From contig NZ_FQWD01000001.1 in assembly GCF_900129565.1 (NCBI RefSeq), forward strand, positions 558,001 through 622,000: DNA of 64,000 nucleotides. The letters run 5' to 3'. Numbering within the stretch: position 1 is the first letter of the stretch; every line of letters begins with the position of its first letter. This document shows positions 24,986 to 32,548 of this stretch, in pieces. The position numbers were made by a program, and so were the translations under genes. The notes below the pieces were generated by a model that saw only the letters and a program-made list of their open reading frames with translations, did no database searches and was not told the origin of the DNA. The DNA is from Marisediminitalea aggregata (GTDB taxonomy: Bacteria > Pseudomonadota > Gammaproteobacteria > Enterobacterales > Alteromonadaceae).

Positions 24986-27900
24986 CTAATCGTTATTGCC
25001 TCGCGCTCTGTGAAGTACACTGTATAGCGCGGGAATAACAAACAACGTCAACAATGTTGATGACAGGATCCCGCCAATGACCACCGTTGCCAGCGGACGC
25101 TGTACTTCTGAGCCAATACCTGTATTTAATGCCATCGGCACAAAACCCAGCGAAGCAACTAGGGCCGTAGTAATCACCGGACGCAATCGTACTACCGCAC
25201 CATCAATAATAGCTTTGGTGAATGCAACGCCCTGTTTTCGCAATTCCGTGAAGAACGACACCATAACCAGCCCATTTAATATGGCGATCCCCGACAGCGC
25301 AATAAACCCCACGGCGGCTGAGATAGAAAACGGAATGTCACGCAGCAGCAGCGCTAAAATACCGCCAGTCAGCGCCAGCGGCACACCACTGAAAATCACC
25401 AGCGCATCTTTCACGGAGTGCAAGGCCAGAATTAACAGACCCACAATGATAATTAGCGTAGCAGGTACCACAATGCTCAACCGCTCGGAGGCAGATTGCA
25501 GCTTCTGATACGTGCCACCATACTCCACCCAATACCCGGCTGGTAACTCAACCCGCTCTGTTACCGCCTGCTGGATATCACCGACGAAGCTACCTAAGTC
25601 TCTTCCCCGCACGTTAGCGGTTACCACAACCCGTCGTTTGCCGTTTTCCCGGTTAATTTGATTGGCCCCACTCACCAGCTCCATTGTCACCAGTTCCTGT
25701 AAAGGCACGGCTTGTCCATTAGCTACTTGTACTGGCAAATGTTGAAGTGCTGACAGATTCTGACGATCGTTTTCAGATAACCGAACAACAATGTCTGACC
25801 GCACATCCCCCTGATAAAACTTGCCCGCTACTCTGCCACCCAGCGCTGTGGCCAGTTGCGATTGCAACGACGCAGCATCGATGCCGTAAAGCATCAGCTT
25901 TTCCCTATCTGGTACTATATTGAGCATGGGTAAGCCGGTAGTTTGTTCCACCTGCAAGTCGGCAATACCTGGCACTGCAGCGATGGCGGATTCGATTTCG
26001 CTGCCAATCTGAGCCAGCGTGTCAAAATCGTCCCCAAACACTTTAATAGCTAACTCCGCGCGCACGCCAGCGAGCAGCTCGTTAAAGCGCATTTGAATTG
26101 GCTGCAGGAACTCATAGCGGTTGCCCGGAATAGGCTCAACCAAAGCGGCTAATTCTGCCACCACCTCATCCTTGGACTTAGCCGGATCTGGCCATTCATC
26201 TCGAGGCTTAAGAATAATGAAGTTGTCTGCCACACTTGGTGGCACCGCATCGGTAGCGACATCCGCGGTACCGATTTTGGCAAACACCGTTTGCACTTCT
26301 GGCAATTGCTTAATTTTCTCTTCCAGCGTTTTTTGCAGGGCAATAGCCTGACTCAGTGACGTACCCGGAATGCGTAGGGCGTGCATGGCAATGTCACCTT
26401 CATCCAGATTTGGCGCAAACTCACTGCCCAGTCTGGACACCTGCATACCACACACTGCAACGACGGCAATAGCAGCAGACAACACAATCCAACGCCCTTT
26501 TAACACCCAGTTAAGCGCAGGCCTGTAAGCGGACTCTGCTGCCGAAATCACAATATTGTGTTTTTCCTTAACCGGCTTTTTGAAAAGCAATGCCACCATG
26601 GCAGGCACAAAAGTAACCGACAGTATCATGGCACTGATCAGTGCAATAACCACTGTAATAGCCATAGGGTGGAACATTTTGCCCTCTACCCCTTCCAGCG
26701 CAAAAATAGGAATGTACACCGCGGTAATAATGAACACCCCAAACATGGCCGGGCGAATCACTTCACGGGTGGCAGAAAACACTAGTTCGAGTCGCTGCTG
26801 AAGCGAAAGGTTATCACCATGACGTTCACCCAGTCGCCGCAAACAGTTCTCAACAATAATAATGGCACCGTCTACCAGCAAGCCAAAGTCCAGCGCCCCT
26901 AAGCTCATCAGGTTGGCACTCACTTTGGTTTGTACCATTCCGGTAATTGTAATCAGCATAGCAAAGGGGATCACCAGCGCCGTAATCAATGCTGCCCGGA
27001 TATTGCCGAGCAACAGGAACAGCACCACAATAACCAATATTGCCCCTTCAGTAAGGTTGGTCTTTACCGTTTCCAGGGTTTTATTTACCAGTTTGGTTCG
27101 GTCATACACTGCGGTCGCAACAATCCCATCCGGCAGGGTGGCATTAATTTCCTTTAGCTTTTCGGCTACACCACTGGCTACCGTGCGGCTGTTTTCCCCA
27201 ATCAGCATAAATACCGTACTCATTACCACTTCACGGCCGTTTTGCGTTGCTGCACCTGTGCGCAGGCCGCCACTGAGTTCAATATTTGCCACATCTTTTA
27301 CATAAATCGAATTTCCCGACCCGCTGTTTAACGGGATATTCCCCAAGGCTTCCAACGTACTGGCCTGCCCAGGCACTCGTAGCAACCACTGAGCACCATT
27401 TTGTTCAATAAAACCCGCACCAGTATTTTGATTATTACGTTGCAATGCGGCCATTACATCGGCTTGGGTCAATCCGAACGCCAGTAGCTTCTCAGGCTCA
27501 ATGGCAATCAGAATTTCTTTCTCGTAGCCGCCAATTGGGTTTACTTCTACTACACCAGGTACCCGCATGAGTTGTGGGCGGATAGTCCAGTCGTGCACGG
27601 TACGCAAATCCATTGGAGTTACGGGCGAACCATCACTATTGGTCGCACCAGGTTCAGCGTCCACCGTGAACATGAAGATTTCGCCCAAACCGGTAGCAAT
27701 GGGGCCAAGTTCGGGCTGTAAACCTTCCGGTAGTGCTGAGCGAGCCGATGACAAACGCTCGTTCACCAACTGCCGGGCGAAGTAAATATCCGTGTCATCG
27801 GAAAAAATAGCAACCACTTGCGACAGCCCATAGCGCGAGACAGAACGGGTATAGGTTAGCCCCGGCAGTCCTGACAACGCCGTTTCTAAAGGAAAGGTGA

Positions 27901-28093
27901 CACGTTGTTCGATTTCGAGGGGCGTATAGCCTTTTGCCTCGGTATTGATCATCACCTGCACATTAGTAATGTCGGGTACGGCATCAATAGGCAGCTTGGT
28001 AAAGTTCCAGACACCTAAACCAGCCACACCTAATACCAGCACCAGTATCAGGACACTGCGCTGAATGGCAAAGCGTAAAACAGACTCCAACAT
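24986..28093 (-). CDS. Heavy-metal efflux RND pump (CzcA family), system 2
   Basis: A 1035-residue inner-membrane RND transporter. The N-terminus reads KLPIDAVPDITNVQVMINTE, as in CzcA proteins. The TM4 signature DFGLLVDGAIIIVEN is the form linked to divalent-cation pumps of the Czc/Cnr/Ncc type (zinc, cobalt, cadmium, nickel). Length and domain layout are complete, including the periplasmic porter domains and a second RND half near residue 540. It is the last gene of blaI-tolC-czcB-czcA; its start is 11 bp after the adaptor stop. The exact metal cannot be set from sequence. Confidence 0.92.
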   Translation of the reverse strand: MLESVLRFAIQRSVLILVLVLGVAGLGVWNFTKLPIDAVPDITNVQVMINTEAKGYTPLEIEQRVTFPLETALSGLPGLTYTRSVSRYGLSQVVAIFSDDTDIYFARQLVNERLSSARSALPEGLQPELGPIATGLGEIFMFTVDAEPGATNSDGSPVTPMDLRTVHDWTIRPQLMRVPGVVEVNPIGGYEKEILIAIEPEKLLAFGLTQADVMAALQRNNQNTGAGFIEQNGAQWLLRVPGQASTLEALGNIPLNSGSGNSIYVKDVANIELSGGLRTGAATQNGREVVMSTVFMLIGENSRTVASGVAEKLKEINATLPDGIVATAVYDRTKLVNKTLETVKTNLTEGAILVIVVLFLLLGNIRAALITALVIPFAMLITITGMVQTKVSANLMSLGALDFGLLVDGAIIIVENCLRRLGERHGDNLSLQQRLELVFSATREVIRPAMFGVFIITAVYIPIFALEGVEGKMFHPMAITVVIALISAMILSVTFVPAMVALLFKKPVKEKHNIVISAAESAYRPALNWVLKGRWIVLSAAIAVVAVCGMQVSRLGSEFAPNLDEGDIAMHALRIPGTSLSQAIALQKTLEEKIKQLPEVQTVFAKIGTADVATDAVPPSVADNFIILKPRDEWPDPAKSKDEVVAELAALVEPIPGNRYEFLQPIQMRFNELLAGVRAELAIKVFGDDFDTLAQIGSEIESAIAAVPGIADLQVEQTTGLPMLNIVPDREKLMLYGIDAASLQSQLATALGGRVAGKFYQGDVRSDIVVRLSENDRQNLSALQHLPVQVANGQAVPLQELVTMELVSGANQINRENGKRRVVVTANVRGRDLGSFVGDIQQAVTERVELPAGYWVEYGGTYQKLQSASERLSIVVPATLIIIVGLLILALHSVKDALVIFSGVPLALTGGILALLLRDIPFSISAAVGFIALSGIAILNGLVMVSFFTELRKQGVAFTKAIIDGAVVRLRPVITTALVASLGFVPMALNTGIGSEVQRPLATVVIGGILSSTLLTLFVIPALYSVLHRARGNND

Positions 28094-28104
28094 GTCTTAT
28101 GCTC

Positions 28105-29346
28105 CTAGTGGTCGTGCGAAGCGCCGGACTTTTCAATGTCGGCTTTCAAGATGTAACTATTTTCGGTTACGTATTCCGTGCCAGGCTCGAGCCCGCCCAG
28201 AACTTCAATCCAGGTATCGTCCTCTCTGCCCAATTCGAGCATTCTCACTTCGTATTCCTCACCGACTTTGGCATACACCACGGTGAAATCCCTGAAGCCC
28301 TGTAAACCGGTTTTCTTTACCGCGAGTTCAACATCAATGGTGGCCACCTCTACCAGTCCTTTTGCAAAACTGCCCGCAGTCAATGACTCTGGCACATTCT
28401 GAATGCTCACCCACAGTGTTCTGGCCTGATTGTCGGTAATGCCTGGCGCAAGGTATGTCACCTCTCCTGAAAGTGTCTCGTCACTGCCCGACACCGACAG
28501 TGTTACAGGTGCGCCAATAGCCACTTTTGCATAGTCTTTGGGAAAAACCTGAAGTTGCGCGGCGAGGGTAGACGTATCGGTTATTTCCAGCAACGGCTGA
28601 CCGTTGGCCTGTTCACCTTCATAAGCAAAGACAGCGGTTAACCTACCCTTCATCGGCGCCGTCACCTGATACGGACGCAAACTTTCATTGCTTTCAACGG
28701 TATACAGAACCTGGCCTTTCTTCACTGAATCGCCAAGGGTGATATGGCTTTTAGTGATCACGCCATTAAATCTGGCTGTTACGGTACGAGATGCGCCCGG
28801 TGGATAAAACAATTTGCCGTACAAAGGAATGGTTTGATGCAGCGTTGCGCCGCCAGCGATACCGGTTTGGATTTCCATTGCCTCGGCCACAGCCGTTTCT
28901 ATAGTGGTACGGCCTTCAAAATTGTCGTAGTGCCATTTAAAGCGTTTGCCCTGATAGCTAGCGAACACTGACACCTGAAAGGAGTGGGGCTCGTAAATTT
29001 CCATGTCGCCACGCAAAAACGCGCCCTGCGCATAAAAATTGATATCATCCACCACGTTACCCAGGCGGGTAAGTTTCACGTTCAGTTTAACGTCTTTCGG
29101 CGCTACCGCTTTTCCTTCATGAGTTACCCAAACGCGGAACTCAGGTGGTACACCGATTTCAAAAATCGACAGTTCAACGGCAAACTCACCGTCTCTGAGC
29201 ATTCTGCCACGATGCGGGCCTTTTTCAGGCTCAGCCTCTGCTTCTGCTGGTCCGGACGATGCCAATGCCAACGGTGCCAGCAGCGCCACATGCAGTATTG
29301 TTAGCCACACTAGTAGGTTTTTTCTGATATTCATAACTGTGCTCAT
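28105..29346 (-). CDS. RND periplasmic adaptor (CzcB family), system 2
   Basis: A 413-residue membrane-fusion protein. The start at 29346 overlaps the stop of the channel gene (ATGA), and the following sequence is a good signal peptide (NLLVWLTILHVALLAPLALA). After an acidic linker (AEAEAEPEKGPHRG) comes a domain at about 44-115 (DGEFAVELS ... RVWVTHEGK ... KLNVKLT) that also exists alone in the 126-residue protein at 23190-23570. The remainder is a canonical barrel-sandwich adaptor: KLFYPPGASRTVTARFNG, LGDSVKKGQVLYTVES, DNQARTLWVSIQN. Unlike the system 1 adaptor it has no His-rich tract, apart from SHDH at its C-terminus. Confidence 0.9.
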   Translation of the reverse strand: MSTVMNIRKNLLVWLTILHVALLAPLALASSGPAEAEAEPEKGPHRGRMLRDGEFAVELSIFEIGVPPEFRVWVTHEGKAVAPKDVKLNVKLTRLGNVVDDINFYAQGAFLRGDMEIYEPHSFQVSVFASYQGKRFKWHYDNFEGRTTIETAVAEAMEIQTGIAGGATLHQTIPLYGKLFYPPGASRTVTARFNGVITKSHITLGDSVKKGQVLYTVESNESLRPYQVTAPMKGRLTAVFAYEGEQANGQPLLEITDTSTLAAQLQVFPKDYAKVAIGAPVTLSVSGSDETLSGEVTYLAPGITDNQARTLWVSIQNVPESLTAGSFAKGLVEVATIDVELAVKKTGLQGFRDFTVVYAKVGEEYEVRMLELGREDDTWIEVLGGLEPGTEYVTENSYILKADIEKSGASHDH

Positions 29347-30623
29347 GATGATAGTGACGTACCGGTTAAGCGTTGAATTTCGATGTGCTGGAGGTGCAAC
29401 ATTTCGTAGGCATCCAGCAATTGTAATTGAGCGGAAATATGCTGATTGCGAATGTCGCTCCACACACTGTAATTTAACTGCCCGTTTTCAAACGCGCGGT
29501 TGGCCTCAGTCAGGGCATTCTCCAGTTCCGGGATAATGCCTGTCTTGATGGTCTCGATAACATGGTAAGAGTGCTCAAGCTCCAACAAGAGCACATATAG
29601 CTTTGCATCCAGAGCCTGTTCAGCCGCTTTGTATTGACTTAACAAGCCATCTTGCTGCGCTTTTAATGCCATGATGGTGCCCGCGTTGGATGCCTTCTCA
29701 CCCCAGGGAATACTTACCCCTGCTACCAGGCCGAAGTCATCGGTACTTTCCAGTCGACGGACGCCCGCCGAGAACTGCCAGCGTGGCGTTGCCTCTGTGT
29801 CTGCGAGCGCTATTTTGGACGCCAACACTCTCTCTTCAGTGGCAAACTTTTGTAACTGAGGCGTATCTTTAATACGCGCCAGCGTCATTTCAACATCAGG
29901 GCGGGCGGGAATATCAAGCAAGTCACCGCTAAAAGTGAATTCTTGATGCTGAAGGCCCCAAAGTGATGTAAGGGCATATTTTCGGGCCTTTATTTCATGT
30001 AGGGCATCTTCAACGGCTAGCAATCTTCTCTGCAATTCCGCCTTCGCCAGAAACTGCTCAGTAACGGGCGCGATCCCTGCAGTTACTTTAGCAGTGACAT
30101 TGGCAAGGACCTCCTCGGATTGAATCACCGACAACTTTTGTAGTTTTAGTCTTTCCTGAGCGATTAATACGCCGATGTACTTTGCTGCCGTATCCGCAGC
30201 CAGGTCCAGCGCAGCAATTTGCTGTTCAATTTTAAGTATGGCTTGCCCACTCGTGGCCGCTGCAACGCGTGCGTCTAAAATTTCATCCTGCACCACCCAG
30301 GTATAAGTAAAGGTAGTTTGCATAGACTTAATGAGTTCTTGCTCACCCGTACCAAACGCATCTTCTACCGTTAAGTTGATGGTGGCTCGGTCTGCAATGC
30401 CTGCCTGGCGAATTTCGCCAGCGATAACTTGAGCTCTACTCGCAAATACGGCTAATTCCGGATGGGTAGACAACGTATTGGAGATTGCAGCTTGTAAATT
30501 TATCGGTGTGGTAGTTTCCGCTGCATAAGCTGTACTTAAGGCTAACAGCCCTCCGACTAAAGTGCATAAAAACCGACCCATAATCGGTTTTTCACTTGCG
30601 TTTCGACGTGGATAAAGCTTCAT
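29343..30623 (-). CDS. TolC/CzcC-type outer-membrane efflux protein, system 2
   Basis: A 426-residue outer-membrane channel of the metal RND system. ATG at 30623 has a GAGAACGAGA leader; the next Met (codon 15, MGRFLCTLVGG) begins the hydrophobic signal core but has no ribosome site. Mature sequence shows the CzcC-like pattern AISNTLSTHPELAVFASRAQ and paired long helices. It is 42 bp downstream of the blaI-like gene and overlaps the adaptor gene. Odd point: the operator-like inverted repeat at 30568-30592 lies within codons about 11-19, so the repressor could act inside the coding region or the true start could be codon 15. Confidence 0.87.
   Translation of the reverse strand: MKLYPRRNASEKPIMGRFLCTLVGGLLALSTAYAAETTTPINLQAAISNTLSTHPELAVFASRAQVIAGEIRQAGIADRATINLTVEDAFGTGEQELIKSMQTTFTYTWVVQDEILDARVAAATSGQAILKIEQQIAALDLAADTAAKYIGVLIAQERLKLQKLSVIQSEEVLANVTAKVTAGIAPVTEQFLAKAELQRRLLAVEDALHEIKARKYALTSLWGLQHQEFTFSGDLLDIPARPDVEMTLARIKDTPQLQKFATEERVLASKIALADTEATPRWQFSAGVRRLESTDDFGLVAGVSIPWGEKASNAGTIMALKAQQDGLLSQYKAAEQALDAKLYVLLLELEHSYHVIETIKTGIIPELENALTEANRAFENGQLNYSVWSDIRNQHISAQLQLLDAYEMLHLQHIEIQRLTGTSLSS
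30568..30592 (-). promoter_or_regulatory. Operator C inside the start of the channel gene
   Basis: Perfect inverted repeat AAAAACCGA-N7-TCGGTTTTT, with arms identical to those at 31083-31107. Its spacer has no -35-like sequence (TTATGGG on the minus strand), so it may be an auxiliary site for looping or a transcription roadblock. Confidence 0.6.
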
Positions 30624-30664
30624 TCTCGTTCTCTAATTATCCAAATTAAATTCGGTAGGAATAG

Positions 30665-31042
30665 TTACTTATTTCTAAGCTGACGCTGTGCTTCAATAAG
30701 TTTCTCTAACTTATCGAGCTGATCGTCATTCAATTTTTCAGATACCGAACTAAAGGCAGCAATTAAGCTATGCTCACCGGATTCAACAAAGTCACTGGTA
30801 ACATTGGTGATCAGCGTTGCAATCAGCGTGTCTCTGTCTACCGCTGCACGATACACAAACGCATGCCCTTGTTTTGTTCGACTTAACAATTGCTTTTTGA
30901 ACAAGCGATCTAGGGTGCTTTGAATGGTATTCAGTGAATTTCCGCGCGCTTTACCAAGCACACTGTGCACTTGTTTTGCGTCTGCTTCTTCATTGTCCCA
31001 AAGATACTGTAAGACCTGTTTTTCTAATTCACCAAGCTGCAT
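30665..31042 (-). CDS. BlaI/MecI/CopY family transcriptional repressor
   Basis: A 125-residue winged-helix repressor. The N-terminal domain has the family pattern LGELEKQVLQYLWDNEEADA, recognition region NSLNTIQSTLDRLFKKQLLSR and wing GHAFVYRAAVDRD; the C-terminal part is a helical dimerisation region. BlaI proteins are cut by BlaR1-type M56 proteases after a signal, and an M56 gene lies in the same cluster. It is the first gene of the RND operon; operator A lies 40-65 bp upstream, consistent with autoregulation. The operator here differs from the TACA-N2-TGTA site of classic BlaI and CopY, so this is a distinct binding specificity if the assignment is right. Confidence 0.87.
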   Translation of the reverse strand: MQLGELEKQVLQYLWDNEEADAKQVHSVLGKARGNSLNTIQSTLDRLFKKQLLSRTKQGHAFVYRAAVDRDTLIATLITNVTSDFVESGEHSLIAAFSSVSEKLNDDQLDKLEKLIEAQRQLRNK

Positions 31043-31082
31043 AACGATCTCTCACTCATACTTGTGAGTATAATGACAGCTT

Positions 31083-31107
31083 AAAAACCGACTATCAATC
31101 GGTTTTT
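31083..31107 (-). promoter_or_regulatory. Operator A and promoter of the blaI-RND operon
   Basis: Perfect inverted repeat AAAAACCGA-N7-TCGGTTTTT; symmetry extends to 31079-31111. On the minus strand the spacer holds TTGATA as a -35 box, with CATTAT 17 bp further on as a possible -10, then the ribosome site and ATG of the repressor gene. It could also fold as a weak terminator for dmeR, but the same repeat at two other places favours an operator. Confidence 0.65.
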
Positions 31108-31136
31108 AAGCTTTTTGGTCTCACAAAGTGAATTAT

Positions 31137-31412
31137 CTAACGCAAATACGATTTAAGCAGCTTACTCAGCGCGTCAATTTCTTCACTTCGCTGTGTTTCG
31201 GTAAGTTCAGGATTGCCCAGGTGGGCTCGAATGTGATCATCCAGAATGGTCGTCATCAGGCCGTTCACTGCGCCTTTAATGGCAGTCACCTGTTGCAAAA
31301 TAGCCAGGCACTCGGTGTCTTCGGTCAGCGACTTTTCCACAGCATTCAGCTGCCCGCGGATTTTCTTGACCCGGGTAAGCAACGCCTGCTGGTTATTTTT
31401 GATGTGCGCCAT
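31137..31412 (-). CDS. dmeR: RcnR/CsoR-family metal-responsive repressor (DmeR-like)
   Basis: A 91-residue all-helical repressor of the CsoR/RcnR family. It starts MAHIKNN, so His3 is in place as in RcnR; the conserved Cys lies in TECLAILQQV, and two His occur in ILDDHIRAHL, matching the nickel/cobalt ligand set of RcnR. FrmR-type formaldehyde sensors share much of this, but the neighbour is a DmeF-like metal exporter, so a Co/Ni sensor is the better call. The gene is divergent from dmeF, with a TACT-GGGG-TAT-AGTA operator between. An in-frame ATG three codons upstream is possible. Confidence 0.85.
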   Translation of the reverse strand: MAHIKNNQQALLTRVKKIRGQLNAVEKSLTEDTECLAILQQVTAIKGAVNGLMTTILDDHIRAHLGNPELTETQRSEEIDALSKLLKSYLR

Positions 31413-31435
31413 GGTTTTCACATATCACAATGGTA

Positions 31436-31450
31436 TACTGGGGTATAGTA
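31436..31450. promoter_or_regulatory. RcnR-type operator between dmeR and dmeF
   Basis: TACTGGGGTATAGTA matches the RcnR/CsoR-family arrangement of inverted TACT and AGTA flanking a G-tract. It lies 24 bp from the dmeR start and 41 bp from dmeF, in the shared control region. Confidence 0.75.
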
Positions 31451-31490
31451 TATCAGTCGCTTTCTCACACCGAAAGGGTAATACAGCGCT

Positions 31491-32537
31491 ATGACTTCTC
31501 ATCACCACACACACCATCATGAACATGACGATTGCAACAGCACGTCGACTGGCGATTGGCGTCATGCCCATAACTATTATGTAGACACCCAGGCTGCCGA
31601 GAAAAAGATAAACCTGGTGTTTTTGCTGACCACGGTCACCATGGTGGTGGAAATTGTGGCGGGTACCTGGTTTGGTTCTATGGCCTTGCTGGCCGATGGC
31701 TGGCACATGTTTACCCACTCCGCTGCGTTCGCTGTGTCGATGTTTGTGTACTGGTATTCACGTAAACACCGCAACAGCAGTGCCTTCACGTTTGGTACCG
31801 GTAAAGTAAACGCGTTGGGCGGCTTTGCCAGCGCGGTCGCGTTGGGTACGGTTGCACTGATGATGCTAATTGAGTCTACAGAACGATTGTTCTTACCTGA
31901 ATCAATTAGTTTTAATGAAGCAATTATCGTGGCAATTATTGGTTTTGTGGTGAACGTAGCCTCCGTATTTCTGCTGCATGACGACCACCATCATCATGGT
32001 CATTCTCACGGTCACAGTCATGGGCACTCACATAATCACGCCGCGCATTCACATGCCCACGAGCATGAGCATCAGCATGAGCACACACATGAAAATAATG
32101 ACCATCATCACGACCACAACCTGAAAGCCGCGTATTTTCATGTGCTGGCCGACACACTCACCTCATTACTGGCCATTGCGGCGCTTATTCTGGGTAAATA
32201 TTACGGCTGGTTATGGGCAGATGCGCTCATGGGAATTGTAGGCGCAGTGGTGATCGGAAAATGGGCCTGGCATCTGATTTCAGACAGCAGTGGTATGTTG
32301 CTCGACAAGTCGTTACACACCGAAAAGCTGGAAGTGATTGCCGATCATATTGAAAAAACCGGCGACACCAAAGTCACCGATTTTCACTGCTGGCAGCTAT
32401 CAGGCAAACATGTGGCGGGGGTATTAACGGTAGCCACGACCACGGATAGCGACGCCGAGAGCTACCGGGCTGTTGTGTCTGGCCATCTGGACATTGACCA
32501 TCTCACCGTTGAGGTCAACCGGGTAGATACCCTGTAG
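31491..32537 (+). CDS. dmeF: CDF-family Co/Ni/Zn exporter (DmeF-like)
   Basis: A 348-residue cation diffusion facilitator. The N-terminus is His-rich (HHHTHHHEH). Six membrane helices follow, with ALLADGWHMFTHSAAF providing the HxxxD-type zinc-site pattern in TM2 and HVLADTLTSLLA in TM5. The loop between TM4 and TM5 carries a very long His tract (about 40 residues, around HHHHGHSHGHSHGHSHNH). The C-terminal domain (DFHCWQLSGKHVAGVL) is cytoplasmic. These features fit DmeF exporters of cobalt and nickel. It is divergent from a DmeR-like repressor, as expected for a dmeRF pair. It exports metal to the periplasm, where the nearby RND systems could take over. Confidence 0.88.
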   Translation: MTSHHHTHHHEHDDCNSTSTGDWRHAHNYYVDTQAAEKKINLVFLLTTVTMVVEIVAGTWFGSMALLADGWHMFTHSAAFAVSMFVYWYSRKHRNSSAFTFGTGKVNALGGFASAVALGTVALMMLIESTERLFLPESISFNEAIIVAIIGFVVNVASVFLLHDDHHHHGHSHGHSHGHSHNHAAHSHAHEHEHQHEHTHENNDHHHDHNLKAAYFHVLADTLTSLLAIAALILGKYYGWLWADALMGIVGAVVIGKWAWHLISDSSGMLLDKSLHTEKLEVIADHIEKTGDTKVTDFHCWQLSGKHVAGVLTVATTTDSDAESYRAVVSGHLDIDHLTVEVNRVDTL

Positions 32538-32548
32538 CGAGATTCTCG

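Noticed and set aside
30540..30581. Start of the system 2 channel at codon 15
   Set aside because: It gives a neat signal peptide but has no ribosome site; the ATG at 30623 has one. Left as an alternative.
31079..31111. Intrinsic terminator for dmeR
   Set aside because: The stem has few GC pairs, and the same inverted repeat with the same spacing occurs at two other regulatory positions, so an operator is preferred.
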